Notes under the pieces: generated by a model
What the model was told of the DNA's origin: nothing
Database searches by the model: none
Seen by the model: the letters and a program-made list of their open reading frames with translations, nothing else
DNA from: JARRJS01 sp037388885
GTDB lineage: Bacteria > Gemmatimonadota > Gemmatimonadetes > Longimicrobiales > RSA9
DNA length: 64,000 bases
NCBI GenBank assembly: GCA_037388885.1
Contig: JARRJS010000053.1
Span: 9,473 to 73,472 of the forward strand
Reading direction: 5' to 3'
Position numbers and translations under genes: made by a program
Shown here: piece after piece, positions 43,250 to 52,360 of the stretch
How positions within the stretch are numbered: position 1 is the stretch's first letter
How the letters are laid out: each line of letters starts with the position of its first letter

Positions 43250-44004
43250 GCCGCACCTGCCGTTTCCGTTTGCGTGAATGCCGCCGCGTCATGTGCGGCG
43301 TCCCGGTGATACCGCACCGGCTCGTCCCGCAGGACGTGACCGTCCCGCAGCTCGATGATGCGCTGGGCATACTGCGCCAGATCCGGCTCGTGCGTCACCA
43401 CCACGATCGTCGAGCCTTCCTCGTTCAGCTTCTGGAACAGGGCCATCACCTCCATCGAGGTCTTCGTGTCCAGGTTGCCGGTCGGCTCGTCCGCCAGCAC
43501 CAGTGACGGCCGCGTCACCAGCGCCCGCGCGATCGCGACACGCTGCTGCTGGCCGCCGGACAGCTCGGCCGGGTCATGGTCCATGCGATCACCCAGGCCC
43601 ACGCGACGCAGTGCGTCCGCAGCCAACTCCCGCGGCCGCAGATCTCGCCCACTGCGGTCGTACAGCAACGGCAATTCCACATTCTCCAGCGCGTTGGTGC
43701 GCGCCAGCAGATTGAAGCCCTGGAACACGAAGCCGATCTTCCGGTTGCGGATGTCCGCCAGCGCGTTCCGGTTCAGCCCGTCCACACGCACGCCGTCCAG
43801 CTCGTAGACGCCGGACGTCGGCCGGTCCAGGCAGCCCAGGATGTTCATGAGCGTCGACTTGCCGGACCCCGACGCACCCATGATCGCCACCATCTCCCCC
43901 GGCCCCACCACAATGTCCACCCCCCGCAGCGCGTGTACCGACGTGTGGCCCATCTCGTACGTCTTCACGAGGTCGTGCGCCTCGATGACGTTGTGCTCAC
44001 TCAT
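43246..44004 (-). CDS. MacB-type ABC transporter ATP-binding protein
   Basis: 252 aa. Walker A GASGSGKST, Q loop FVFQGFNLL, signature LSGGQQQRVAIARAL, Walker B LVLADEPTGNLD and H-loop His in VVTHEPD. It is a LolD/MacB-subfamily ATPase on its own polypeptide, not fused to the permease as in E. coli MacB. A GAGGCGACC site precedes the ATG, and MacA is 15 bp upstream. Confidence 0.93.
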   Translation of the reverse strand: MSEHNVIEAHDLVKTYEMGHTSVHALRGVDIVVGPGEMVAIMGASGSGKSTLMNILGCLDRPTSGVYELDGVRVDGLNRNALADIRNRKIGFVFQGFNLLARTNALENVELPLLYDRSGRDLRPRELAADALRRVGLGDRMDHDPAELSGGQQQRVAIARALVTRPSLVLADEPTGNLDTKTSMEVMALFQKLNEEGSTIVVVTHEPDLAQYAQRIIELRDGHVLRDEPVRYHRDAAHDAAAFTQTETAGAA

Positions 44005-44019
44005 GGTCGCCTCCCCGCC

Positions 44020-45321
44020 TCAGAAGCCGAACCGACGGCGGTCGCCACGCTGCTGCTGGAACGGGTTCGTCGTCGCCGTCGCGCCGCCACCCACCGCCGC
44101 CACGATCACCTGCAGACCCGCCTTCAGCGCCGGAGGCCCCGTCACCACCGTGTATTGACCGTCCGTCAGCCCCGTCTTCACCGGCACCGCGTCCACCTTG
44201 CCGTCCGAACCCACGTACCACAGCAGCGCATGGTCACTGGATCCGCCGGTACCGTCGCCCGCTGCCCGGTTGGCTCCGAACCCACCCTCGGCCCGATGAG
44301 CCCGCCAGGCCTGTGCACGCTCCGCCCCGGCGGCCCCGCTGTCCGCCGCGGCTGCTTCGCGGTTCCCGCGGCTGGCTTCCCGCCGCGCCCGCAGCTCAGC
44401 CATCATCGCCTCCGTCGCCCGGAACCGTAGCGCCACGTTCTGCACCTTCAACACGCTGTCCGCCCTGGCCACGACGAAATCGGTCGTCGCCGTCATGCCC
44501 GGCAGCAGCTTGCCATCCGGGTTCTTCACATCCACGACAACGCCGTACGTCACCACGTTGTCCGTCGTGGTCGACTGAAGCCGGACCTGGCGGACCGTCC
44601 CGTGGAACGTTTCCGTCGGATACGCCTGCACCGTGAAATCCACCGCCTGCCCGTCATGGATGTTGCCGATGTCGCTCTCGTCCACCGCCGCCAGGATCTG
44701 CATGTCCGACAGGTCACGCGCGATCACGAACAGCGTCGGTGCAGAGAAGCTCGCCGCCACCGTCTGACCCACGTCCACGTTGCGCGCCACCACGACCCCG
44801 TTGATCGGCGCGCGGACGTCCGCGTACGCCAGGTTCCGCTTTGCCCGCTCCAGGCCCACCTGCGCCTGCTCGTACGAAGCCTTCGCCGAGTCGTAGTTGT
44901 ATTGTGCCTGGTCCAGGTCGGCGTCCGTCACCACCTGCGTCTTGTACAGGTCCTTCGTCCGCTTCAGCTGCCGCTGCATCTGGTCCAGGTTCGCCTTCGC
45001 TTGCGCCAGGCTCGCTTGCGCCGACTGCACCTGCTGTTGCAGGATCGTCGGATCGATCTGCGCGATCAGCTGACCCTTCTTCACGTGACTGTTGTAATCC
45101 ACGTAGATCGCGGAGATCTGGCCGGACACCTGCGTGCCCACATCCACCGTCTCCGTCGCCTGCAGGTTCCCCGTAGCCGTCACCACCTGCACGACGTTGC
45201 CTTGCTCCACCGGCGTCAACCGGTAGCTGGCTTCCGACGTCTTGCCACGACCCACCAACGCCCACGTGGCCAGCGCCACCACCACCAGGGCCGGGATCCA
45301 GATCTTCTTCTTTTTCAACAT
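44020..45321 (-). CDS. macA: MacA-type periplasmic adaptor protein
   Basis: 433 aa. N-terminal membrane anchor after KKKKIW, biotinyl-lipoyl halves (VGTQVSGQISAIYVD, IAQIDPTI), a long coiled-coil hairpin (~95-165), beta-barrel and membrane-proximal domains. The C-terminal third carries a low-complexity Ala/Gly/Arg/Glu segment (~325-370) and ends in Gly/Asn-rich sequence. It would bridge MacB to a TolC-like outer membrane channel, which is not in the window. First gene behind a sigma54 promoter; GGAGGCGG precedes the ATG. Confidence 0.92.
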   Translation of the reverse strand: MLKKKKIWIPALVVVALATWALVGRGKTSEASYRLTPVEQGNVVQVVTATGNLQATETVDVGTQVSGQISAIYVDYNSHVKKGQLIAQIDPTILQQQVQSAQASLAQAKANLDQMQRQLKRTKDLYKTQVVTDADLDQAQYNYDSAKASYEQAQVGLERAKRNLAYADVRAPINGVVVARNVDVGQTVAASFSAPTLFVIARDLSDMQILAAVDESDIGNIHDGQAVDFTVQAYPTETFHGTVRQVRLQSTTTDNVVTYGVVVDVKNPDGKLLPGMTATTDFVVARADSVLKVQNVALRFRATEAMMAELRARREASRGNREAAAADSGAAGAERAQAWRAHRAEGGFGANRAAGDGTGGSSDHALLWYVGSDGKVDAVPVKTGLTDGQYTVVTGPPALKAGLQVIVAAVGGGATATTNPFQQQRGDRRRFGF

Positions 45322-45370
45322 CGCCGCCTCCGAACGACGCCGTGAACAAATCGGTCCGCCGTGGATGAAG

Positions 45371-45385
45371 GCATGCGCCGTGCCA
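45371..45385 (-). promoter_or_regulatory. Sigma54 promoter of the macA operon
   Basis: On the minus strand TGGCACGGCGCATGC runs from 45385 to 45371: the -24 GG and -12 GC are exactly 10 bases apart and TGGCACG is consensus. The -12 box is 50 bp before the macA ATG. The operon's last gene is a sigma54 activator, so the operon probably controls itself. Confidence 0.78.
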
Positions 45386-45438
45386 TGCCCTTATGTTGTT
45401 TCATTACAATTGGTTACACAAATTGTCCGGGTGTTGCC

Positions 45439-45470
45439 GGGTCTGCGGATTCCGCAGGGGTCTGCAGATT
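45439..45470. promoter_or_regulatory. Candidate enhancer sites upstream of the macA promoter
   Basis: CTGCGGA-T-TCCGCAG (45443-45457) is a perfect palindrome. It overlaps a direct repeat GGGTCTGCGGATT (45439-45451) and GGGTCTGCAGATT (45458-45470). The block is about 70-100 bp upstream of the -12 box, a normal distance for an NtrC-family activator site. Confidence 0.5.
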
Positions 45471-45590
45471 TAGCGTACCGCGGATTCCTGAACACGGCCC
45501 ATTTCGGACGTGGACCCGGGCGCGCAAATGGACGCGAGGACAACCAGGCTCGAGTCTCGCACCGGCACCCGCACCCGGACAGGGGTGCTT

Positions 45591-47129
45591 CTACAACACT
45601 GCCGGCGGCACGGAATGCTGCGGGCGCGGTTCCTCTTGCGCCCGTCGGATGCCGAAGCCGGTGTGGCGGTAGAGGCCGGCGATGAGCAGGGAGAACACGG
45701 GCCCGCCGTAGCAGAAGCAGGCCCAGGGTGCGTAGTGGATGGTGGGCACGCCGAGGGTGGTGGCCATGAACACGGCGGAGACGGTCCAGGGCATGAGCGG
45801 CTCGGTGATGGTGACGGAGTCCTCGATGGAGCGGGACAGGTTCACGCGGGCCAGGCTTCGCTCATCGTACGCCTTCTGGAACAGCTCGCCTATTACGAGG
45901 GCGGTGACGCCGCCGTGGCTGGTGAGGGCGATCATGGTGCCGCCGGCGGCCATGGTGGAGCCGATGAGGCCGAAGACGGAGCGCACGGCGGCCAGCATGC
46001 GGTCGATGAGCAGGTTGAGGGCGCCGGACACGTCCATGGCGCCGGCCAGCAGGAAGGCGGCAATGATGACGATAAGCGTGTTGGCCATAGAGTAGAGGCC
46101 GCCGCGGTTCACGAGGGTGCGGAACGCCTCGCCCAGGCTGGTGGGGTCGGCGCCGACGGAGGCGACCATGTCGGCGTGGAAGCCGCCGACGGCGGAGATC
46201 ACGGCGTCCTGGAGGGCGAAGCCCTGGAGCAGCACACCGATGGCAGCGGCCACGAGGGAGGAGGCCGCGATGGCGAGAGCCGGCGGGTTCTTGCGGATGA
46301 TGCTCCAGATGACGATGGCGGGCGGCAGCAGCACGAGCCAGTTGAGGGAGAACACCGAGGTGATGTCGGAGAGCAGCGTGCGTGCGCTCTGGGGCATGCC
46401 GCCGGCGGCCACCGGGACGAGCCGTGCCGCCAGCGTGTAGACGACGAGGCACAGGATGAACGACGGTGTCGCCGTGTACATCATGTGGCGGATGTGGCGG
46501 TAGAGCTGGGCGCCGGCACCGATGGCGGAAATGTTCGTGGAATCGGAGAGGGGCGACATCTTGTCGCCCAGGTACGCGCCGGACACCACGGCGCCGGCGG
46601 TCGTGGCCAGCGGCGCGTGCAGGGCGGCGGCCGTGCCCATGAGCGCCACCCCGATGGTGCCGGCGGAGCCCCAGGAGGTGCCCGTGAAGAGCGACATGGT
46701 GGCCGTGGCCAGGAAGGCGGTCAGCACGAGGTAGCGCGGACTCACCAGGCGGACGCCCCAGTACACCATGAACGGGATCGTGCCGGACAGCACCCACGTG
46801 GCGATGAGCATGCCGATGGACAGCAGGATCAGCACCGCGGGCAGCACCGACGCCAGCTTGTCGCCCGTGGAGCGCTGGATGTCGTCCCAGGTGCAGCCGT
46901 GCCGCACGGCGATGATGCCTGCCACCGCCGCAGACCCCAGGAGCACCGCCACCAGCAGCTCGGCGCTGAGCTGAAGGAACACCACCCCCGCCACGAAGAG
47001 CACCAGCATGGTGAGGATGGGCAGGAGTGCCTCGGCGAGCGTCAGGGCCCGCGGTGAGGCCGGCGGCCGTTCGGGCGCACCTGTGTCCGTTTCGGGACCG
47101 GTGGGTCGACCCGTGCCGCGATCGCTCAC
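45591..47129 (-). CDS. NhaC-family Na+/H+ antiporter or amino acid transporter
   Basis: 512 aa from a GTG at 47129 that overlaps the stop of the PLP enzyme gene by four bases. About eleven to twelve helices, with family elements GTSWGSAGTIGVALMG, SGAYLGDKMSPLSDSTN, ALTSHGGVTALVIGELF and EDSVTITEPLMPW. NhaC members include Na+/H+, malate/lactate and methionine transporters. Coupling to a Cys/Met PLP enzyme favours an amino acid or its product as substrate (inference). A small hairpin (45572-45589) lies just past the stop. Confidence 0.85.
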   Translation of the reverse strand: MSDRGTGRPTGPETDTGAPERPPASPRALTLAEALLPILTMLVLFVAGVVFLQLSAELLVAVLLGSAAVAGIIAVRHGCTWDDIQRSTGDKLASVLPAVLILLSIGMLIATWVLSGTIPFMVYWGVRLVSPRYLVLTAFLATATMSLFTGTSWGSAGTIGVALMGTAAALHAPLATTAGAVVSGAYLGDKMSPLSDSTNISAIGAGAQLYRHIRHMMYTATPSFILCLVVYTLAARLVPVAAGGMPQSARTLLSDITSVFSLNWLVLLPPAIVIWSIIRKNPPALAIAASSLVAAAIGVLLQGFALQDAVISAVGGFHADMVASVGADPTSLGEAFRTLVNRGGLYSMANTLIVIIAAFLLAGAMDVSGALNLLIDRMLAAVRSVFGLIGSTMAAGGTMIALTSHGGVTALVIGELFQKAYDERSLARVNLSRSIEDSVTITEPLMPWTVSAVFMATTLGVPTIHYAPWACFCYGGPVFSLLIAGLYRHTGFGIRRAQEEPRPQHSVPPAVL

Positions 47130-48361
47130 GACACCGTTGCCAGCGCGGCGTCCAGGTCCGCGATGAGCACGTCCGCGCCCTCCAGGCCCACCGACAGGCG
47201 GATCAGTCCGCGCGGCATGCCCTTCGCGTCCAGCTCCGCCTCGTTGTCGGGCCGGCTGGGCGAGATGGCCAGGCTCTCCACCCCGCCCCAGCTGACGCCC
47301 AGGTGGATGTGCTCCAGAGTATCCAGCACGCGGCTCACGCTCGCGAAGTCGTCGCGCACCAGCTCGAAGCTGAACAATCCGGATGTGCCGGCCAGCGCAC
47401 CCATGTTCGACGCCCCGGCGTCGACGGCTCCGCCCTCCGGTCCGCTGTCCAGGGCCGGGTGATGGACCCGACGCACTCCCGGGTGCCCGTCGAGAAAGCG
47501 CGCCACCGCCAGGGCATCCGCCTCGTGCTGCCGAAGCCGCGCCGGCAGCGTGCGCAGGCCGCGCAGCAGCAGCCACGCGTCGAACGGGGCCAGCACGCCG
47601 CCGTTCAACAGAAACGAGCGGTAAAACAGCTCCTCCATGCGCTGCGCCGTCGAGATGACCGCGCCCGCGACCAAGTCGCTGTGACCCGCCAGGTACTTCG
47701 TGCACGAGTGCACCACAATGTCCGCGCCCAGCGCCAGCGGCTTCTGAAGCAGCGGTGTCGACCAGCTGTTGTCCATACAGGTGAGGGCGCCGTGCTCACG
47801 GGCCACGGACGCGATGCCCGCCACATCCACCACCCGGAACAGCATCGTGCCCGGGCTCTCCAGCCACACCAGCGACGTGTTGGGCCGCAGCGCGGCCCGC
47901 ACCGCGTCGGGCGTGCCGTCCAGCAGGAGGTCGTGCTCCACGCCGAAGCGCCCCAGATGCTCCGCCAGCTCGATCGTCGGGCCGTACGTGTTGTTCACGA
48001 ACAGCACGTGGTCCCCGGAGCGCAGCAGCCCCGTCATCACCGCGTTGATGGCCGCCATGCCCGACCCGAAACACTTGCACGCCTCGCCTCGCTCCAGAGC
48101 CGCCAGCTTGCGCTCCAGCACTTCCACCGTGGGGTTCTGCCCGCGCGTGTAGACGGTGTGCCGGTGCTCCGCCGACAGGCCGTCGATGAGCGCCTGAAAC
48201 GTCGGGAACGTGAACAGCGATGTCTGCACGATGGGCGTCGCCGTAGGCCGGGCGCCGTCCGGCGCGCGCCAGACATACGCCGATGCGCTGCCCGCGGCCC
48301 CGGTCGCCGGGACGTCGTCGTCAACCAGGCAGAGGGCTACGTCTTCAGGGTCGATGCGCAT
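47126..48361 (-). CDS. Cys/Met metabolism PLP-dependent enzyme (gamma-synthase/gamma-lyase type)
   Basis: 411 aa from ATG 48361; a GTG at 48391 would add ten residues. The PLP Lys is in HSCTKYLAGHSDLVAG; other family marks are YTRGQNPTVEVLERKLAALE, CFGSGMAAINAV and SPGTMLFRVVD. SWGGVESL near the C terminus is typical of cystathionine gamma-synthase and methionine gamma-lyase. Synthase or lyase cannot be separated by eye. It is translationally coupled to the NhaC-type gene. Confidence 0.87.
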   Translation of the reverse strand: MRIDPEDVALCLVDDDVPATGAAGSASAYVWRAPDGARPTATPIVQTSLFTFPTFQALIDGLSAEHRHTVYTRGQNPTVEVLERKLAALERGEACKCFGSGMAAINAVMTGLLRSGDHVLFVNNTYGPTIELAEHLGRFGVEHDLLLDGTPDAVRAALRPNTSLVWLESPGTMLFRVVDVAGIASVAREHGALTCMDNSWSTPLLQKPLALGADIVVHSCTKYLAGHSDLVAGAVISTAQRMEELFYRSFLLNGGVLAPFDAWLLLRGLRTLPARLRQHEADALAVARFLDGHPGVRRVHHPALDSGPEGGAVDAGASNMGALAGTSGLFSFELVRDDFASVSRVLDTLEHIHLGVSWGGVESLAISPSRPDNEAELDAKGMPRGLIRLSVGLEGADVLIADLDAALATVS

Positions 48362-48554
48362 GGGGGCCTGACCATCCGGGTCGAAGTGCACCCCGGAAGG
48401 TCCCGCGCGGCGTGTGCGCCGTCAAGCGTCGTCGCACGAAGGGCACGAGGCGGGGCACACGAAGACACGATGGGCACAGAGGTTTGGTGGAGTCCTCTTC
48501 GTTTCAGGATCTGTCGTCCGGATGACATGCCGGAAAAAGGAAAAGGCAGGGGGA

Positions 48555-49424
48555 TCAGGGGAGCTTGAGCGCCTGCCAGCGGGTGGGTGGGCCGTTGGCG
48601 CCGGCGGCTGGCCTGACGAACAGGACCACTTTCCCGTTGCGGAAGCTCGGTCGCAGGTGTTTCCCGAGGTCGACGACGCCGGTGGTCACGGTGAAATCGT
48701 CGTCGGTCGCGGCGTCGGCGGTGTCGCGGTGAGCGGGAAGCTCTACGTCGTCGTGGAGGCGGATCTGGTCGACGCCGCGGGCGAGGATGGCGGGGACGGG
48801 TTGAGGGCCGACGAACGGGTCGGGCCAGGGCCAACCGGGGCGGTGGACGACGCGGCCGTCGTTGTTGCCGGCGCGGAGGCCGACGGCGGCGAGGGCGCCG
48901 ATGATGCCGTCGCCGGTGCCGCCGAGAGGTTCCAGGTGGATGCCTAAGGACCGGGCGTGGGCGAGGGCGTCGGCCTGGTGCACAGGCTCTCGCTGGCAAC
49001 GCTCGGCGAAGGAGGGGACCGTGGCTGGGATCCCGGTCTCTGCGACGGGCCGGTGGTCGGACACGGGCCGGCCGTCTTCCCGGAAGCCTCGGTCCAGGAT
49101 GCACAGGCCGGGGTCGCTCCCGAGCGGTGCGAATTCGCGGATCAGGTGCCGCAGGGGGTCGAGGAGGTCGGTCGCGGTGTGGCCGGGTGCGGCGCGGACG
49201 CCGATGGATGCGCAACCGTTGTGGCTTGTGTAGGGGATGCGCGGGTCGAACAGGAGCTGGTGCCGCAGCACGACGTCGAAGGTGAAACCGGGCGGGAGCG
49301 CGTCGGCGATCCGGCGGGCCAGCTGGTTGGTGCCGGGGGTGTCCGGCATGTCGGTGTCGTCCAGACCGATGATGAAAAAGCGGGCGCCGTGGCCGGGGCC
49401 GGCAGTCGGCTGTGCGTTCCTCAT
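48555..49424 (-). CDS. TiaS-like DDTD-domain protein, function unknown
   Basis: 289 aa from ATG 49424, which overlaps the preceding membrane gene's stop. FFIIGLDDTDMPDTPGTNQLARRI resembles the DDTD motif of archaeal tRNA(Ile2) agmatinylcytidine synthetase (TiaS), followed by SHNGCASIGV. GGTGDGIIGALAAVGLRAG in the middle looks like a nucleotide-binding turn. The zinc-ribbon and tRNA-binding domains of TiaS are absent, so a tRNA role is unlikely. Position after a TonB receptor and an S-component-like protein suggests handling of an imported cofactor or metal. Confidence 0.6.
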   Translation of the reverse strand: MRNAQPTAGPGHGARFFIIGLDDTDMPDTPGTNQLARRIADALPPGFTFDVVLRHQLLFDPRIPYTSHNGCASIGVRAAPGHTATDLLDPLRHLIREFAPLGSDPGLCILDRGFREDGRPVSDHRPVAETGIPATVPSFAERCQREPVHQADALAHARSLGIHLEPLGGTGDGIIGALAAVGLRAGNNDGRVVHRPGWPWPDPFVGPQPVPAILARGVDQIRLHDDVELPAHRDTADAATDDDFTVTTGVVDLGKHLRPSFRNGKVVLFVRPAAGANGPPTRWQALKLP

Positions 49425-50095
49425 TCGCCTTCCGGTGGCCGGGCCGGCGGCAGTCCGGATGCTCGTCCGCGGAAATGGAACCAGGCGCCCGCGCTGATGA
49501 GGCCGGCCAGCAAGCCGGCGATGGCGTACGTCGAGATGGCCTGGGGCCACCAACCACCGAAGGGGCGGCCGACAGTGTTCTGGATCGTCAGCACTTTGAC
49601 GGTTCCCCGGACGACGAAGGCCAGGGCATTGCTTGCAGCGCCGCCCACGATGAACGCCCCGTACAGGCGCGCACCCCCGCGCCCCCAACGCAGTGAAAGG
49701 TCGAGCAGGGGGCCGGTGGCGAGCAGGCTGGTGAGCGCGCCCACGCCGCCGGGGTGCACGCCCGCCAGACCGAAGCCGCCGGTGAAGGCGAGGGCGCTGA
49801 GGCCCATGAGGGTGCCCGCGCGACGACGCGGGACGAGGGCGAAGCCGAGCGCCATGGGAAAGACGGCGAACAGGATGTGATGGCCGGGAATGCGCAGGTG
49901 CAGGTCCACGAAAGCCGTGAGGGCGGCCGCCACGGCGCCGAGGCCGATGAGGGTCAGGACCTCGAGGACGCTGACGCGCCGGCTGGAGGCCAGGCTCCCC
50001 AGTCTGGACTGCCCCCGGAGCAATTCGTCCAGTGGCAGGACGCGGGCCGGGCTGGCTTCTCCGTTCCCTCCCGGGCGACTCCCGAAGTCACCCAT
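49421..50095 (-). CDS. Membrane protein resembling an ECF-transporter S component
   Basis: 224 aa from ATG 50095 (GAGG five bases upstream); a TTG at 50113 lacks a ribosome site. Five to six helices: VLTLIGLGAVAAALTAFVDL, HHILFAVFPMALGFALV, LMGLSALAFTGGFGLAG, LTSLLATGPLLDLSLRWG, YGAFIVGGAASNALAFVV and ISTYAIAGLLAGLISAGAWF. This layout is like CbiM/S-component proteins, but no EcfT or EcfA genes are here. It lies 98 bp after the TonB receptor gene and is coupled to the DDTD gene. Confidence 0.6.
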   Translation of the reverse strand: MGDFGSRPGGNGEASPARVLPLDELLRGQSRLGSLASSRRVSVLEVLTLIGLGAVAAALTAFVDLHLRIPGHHILFAVFPMALGFALVPRRRAGTLMGLSALAFTGGFGLAGVHPGGVGALTSLLATGPLLDLSLRWGRGGARLYGAFIVGGAASNALAFVVRGTVKVLTIQNTVGRPFGGWWPQAISTYAIAGLLAGLISAGAWFHFRGRASGLPPARPPEGE

Positions 50096-50193
50096 CGTCT
50101 CCTCTCGGTTCAATGCCGTCCTGGCCGGCCGTGCGTCGAGCGCAGTCCGGCTTCACCCCGCCACACAACCTCGTCCGGCTCGACCTCACCGGC

Positions 50194-52206
50194 TCACCAG
50201 CGCACCGACACGCCGCCGTACATCACGCGCGTGGCCTGCGGCGAGCCGTACTGGTCCTCGTATGCCACGTCCAACAGGTTGTCCGCGCCGACGTACAGGC
50301 GCGCCCGGCCGGCCAACACCGTCTGCGAGACGTGGGCGTTGACAATCGTGAACGCCGGCAGCTTGGCCTTCTCCACCGGCGCCTGCCGGGAATAGTAGAA
50401 CTGGTCGCCGACGCGGAGATAGGACGCGGCCAGCCTTGTTCCGAACGCGAACCGGTACTCGCCTTCCGCGGCGATCCGGTGCCGCGGCCGGTACTGCAAC
50501 TGCTGCCGCGTGGCGCCGGGCGAGTAGTCCCGCGCATCCAGAAAGGAATAGCCGCCCCGCAGCGACAACCGCTCCAGCGGGTGCGTCTCCGCCGTCAGCT
50601 CGATGCCCCGCATGCGGTACACGTCGAAGTTCGCGAACGGCTCACCCTGCGCCGGCCGCTCGATGTAGTCCCGCACGTCCATGCGGTAGAGCGTGAGCCC
50701 GACGCGAGAGCCGGCCGGCAGGGTGTGGCTCACGCCCAGCTCGTAGACGTTCGCCAACTCCGTACGCAGGTTCGGGTTGCCACCGTTCTCGTCGTACAGC
50801 TGGGAGATGGTCGGGAAGCGGAACTTGTGCGCCGCCGACGCACGTACGCGCATGCCGGGCACGACGTCGTAATACGCGGCCGCCATGGTGCCGCCCGCGC
50901 CCGTCGTGCCCACCGAGTCCCGGCTCAGCCAGTCGTACATGTAGCCCGCCACGAAACCCAGACGGTCCACGGGCCGGACCTGGTACTCCAGCGCCGTGCC
51001 GTAAATGCCCAGGCTGCGGTCGTCTGTGTAGTCCCGTACGCCCCACGTGCGCGGCGTGCCGCCCAGCGACACATCGCGGATGTCCAGGTTGGTGCGCCAC
51101 CCGTCCCGTTCACCGGACAGGGCCAGCGTCGCGCGACCCCACCTGCCTTCGACCGACAGCTGCGTCTCGGCGCCCCGCAGTGACGTCCGACTGGCCTGCG
51201 TATGCGTGCCCTTCACGGTAGGATCCGACATCGAGCTGTACGTGCTGTCGTCGTAACGCGCTTCGTTCTCGTTCAGCGCGTTCAGATAGGCCCAGCTACG
51301 AACCTGGACCGCCCCGCTCACGTCGTAGGAGCCAGCCAGCTGCGTGAAGTCCCCGCGCCGGTCCGTCACCCGGTCGTACGTCGTGCGGTTCACGAACGGA
51401 TCACTGCCGCTGATCAGGCCCGGCGGAATGCCATAGCTGCCATCACTGTGGCCCATAGACAGGCCCAGGTGCACACCCGCCGCCGGAGCCGCGGATGCCA
51501 GCCCGAAAACGTTCACACGTGCGTGATCGCTGTTCAGTCGCTCGCCGGGTGTGGTCGCGCCCAGCGTCGGCGAACCCGTCACCGACGGGTAGCCCGCCGC
51601 CGACGATGCACTGCCGGTCACCAGCACGTCCACGTTGCCGATGCCCCCGCTCACGACACCCCGCACCAGCCGTCCATCCGTCTGCCGCAGCTCGCCCGAC
51701 ACCTGCCCGCGCAGACCCGGCATGCCCTGCTTCGTCACGATGTCGATGACACCCGCCAACCCGCCCTGGCCGTACAGCACCGACGCCGTGCCCGTTACCA
51801 CCTTGATCTTCGCGATGTTGTCCACCGGGATGAACGACGGATCGAACTGGCCGTCGTACGTGGAATTCAGCGGGACGCCGTTCAGCAGCAGGATGACGTG
51901 CCGCGAACGCAGCCCCCGCATGTCCACCCGCGGCACCCCCGCGCCACCCGTGCGGATGTTCAGACCCGGCAGCAGGGCCAGCGCTTCGTCCAGCGTCTGC
52001 GCTCCCGTCGCCTGGATCTCCTTCGCATCGATCACCCGCACCGTCCCCCCCAGCTCCGAGACGGGACGCCGCGCCGTCACCACCAGCTCTCCCAGCTGGA
52101 ACACCGGCGCATTCTGCGCCGCCGCCGATGTCGCCAGAAACAAAAACGCCGTCCCTCCCAGGAGCAGCGCATGTCCCACGCGTGGCCCCACATGTTTCAC
52201 AACCAT
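50194..52206 (-). CDS. TonB-dependent outer membrane receptor
   Basis: 670 aa with signal peptide (LFLATSAAAQ). A TonB-box-like LGELVVTA, then a plug domain (VRVIDAKEIQATGAQTLDEALALLPGLNIR is recognisable as TLDEALALLPG and VDMRGLRSRHVILLLNGVPL, VLYGQGGLAGVIDIVTK). The barrel ends with an aromatic residue (VSVRW) as needed for outer-membrane insertion. Size and plug resemble BtuB or siderophore receptors. It shares an operon with an S-component-like protein, so vitamin or metal-chelate uptake is likely. Confidence 0.9.
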   Translation of the reverse strand: MVVKHVGPRVGHALLLGGTAFLFLATSAAAQNAPVFQLGELVVTARRPVSELGGTVRVIDAKEIQATGAQTLDEALALLPGLNIRTGGAGVPRVDMRGLRSRHVILLLNGVPLNSTYDGQFDPSFIPVDNIAKIKVVTGTASVLYGQGGLAGVIDIVTKQGMPGLRGQVSGELRQTDGRLVRGVVSGGIGNVDVLVTGSASSAAGYPSVTGSPTLGATTPGERLNSDHARVNVFGLASAAPAAGVHLGLSMGHSDGSYGIPPGLISGSDPFVNRTTYDRVTDRRGDFTQLAGSYDVSGAVQVRSWAYLNALNENEARYDDSTYSSMSDPTVKGTHTQASRTSLRGAETQLSVEGRWGRATLALSGERDGWRTNLDIRDVSLGGTPRTWGVRDYTDDRSLGIYGTALEYQVRPVDRLGFVAGYMYDWLSRDSVGTTGAGGTMAAAYYDVVPGMRVRASAAHKFRFPTISQLYDENGGNPNLRTELANVYELGVSHTLPAGSRVGLTLYRMDVRDYIERPAQGEPFANFDVYRMRGIELTAETHPLERLSLRGGYSFLDARDYSPGATRQQLQYRPRHRIAAEGEYRFAFGTRLAASYLRVGDQFYYSRQAPVEKAKLPAFTIVNAHVSQTVLAGRARLYVGADNLLDVAYEDQYGSPQATRVMYGGVSVRW

Positions 52207-52244
52207 GTCGTTTGTCTTCCCTTTTCACGCGCGAAGAGATGAAA

Positions 52245-52273
52245 AGCATAGACCGTCGATCGCGTCGGAACAA
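52245..52273 (-). promoter_or_regulatory. Probable sigma70 promoter of the TonB receptor gene
   Basis: On the minus strand TTGTTC (52273-52268) and TATGCT (52250-52245) are 17 bp apart, about 40 bp before the receptor ATG. No B12-riboswitch-like element fits in the short leader. Confidence 0.5.
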
Positions 52274-52301
52274 GCCAAGGAGCTCGCCATGGTCGGGCGG
52301 C

Positions 52302-52329
52302 TTGACTGATCAAGAATCATTGATATAAT
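52302..52329 (+). promoter_or_regulatory. Promoter and ArsR operator of the arsenic operon
   Basis: TTGACT (52302-52307) and TATAAT (52324-52329) with a 16-bp spacer make a near-consensus sigma70 promoter. Inside it ATCAA-GAATCA-TTGAT (52309-52324) is a perfect 5-bp inverted repeat of the ATCAA-N6-TTGAT type bound by ArsR-family arsenic sensors. The repressor would sit between -35 and -10. Confidence 0.85.
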
Positions 52330-52360
52330 GAGGTCTGAGCCCTGCAACCCGGAGGAGCGA

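Noticed and set aside
50114..52360. Cobalamin riboswitch upstream of the TonB receptor
   Set aside because: The leader is only about 40 nt after the predicted promoter, too short for the element, and no B12-box-like sequence is seen.
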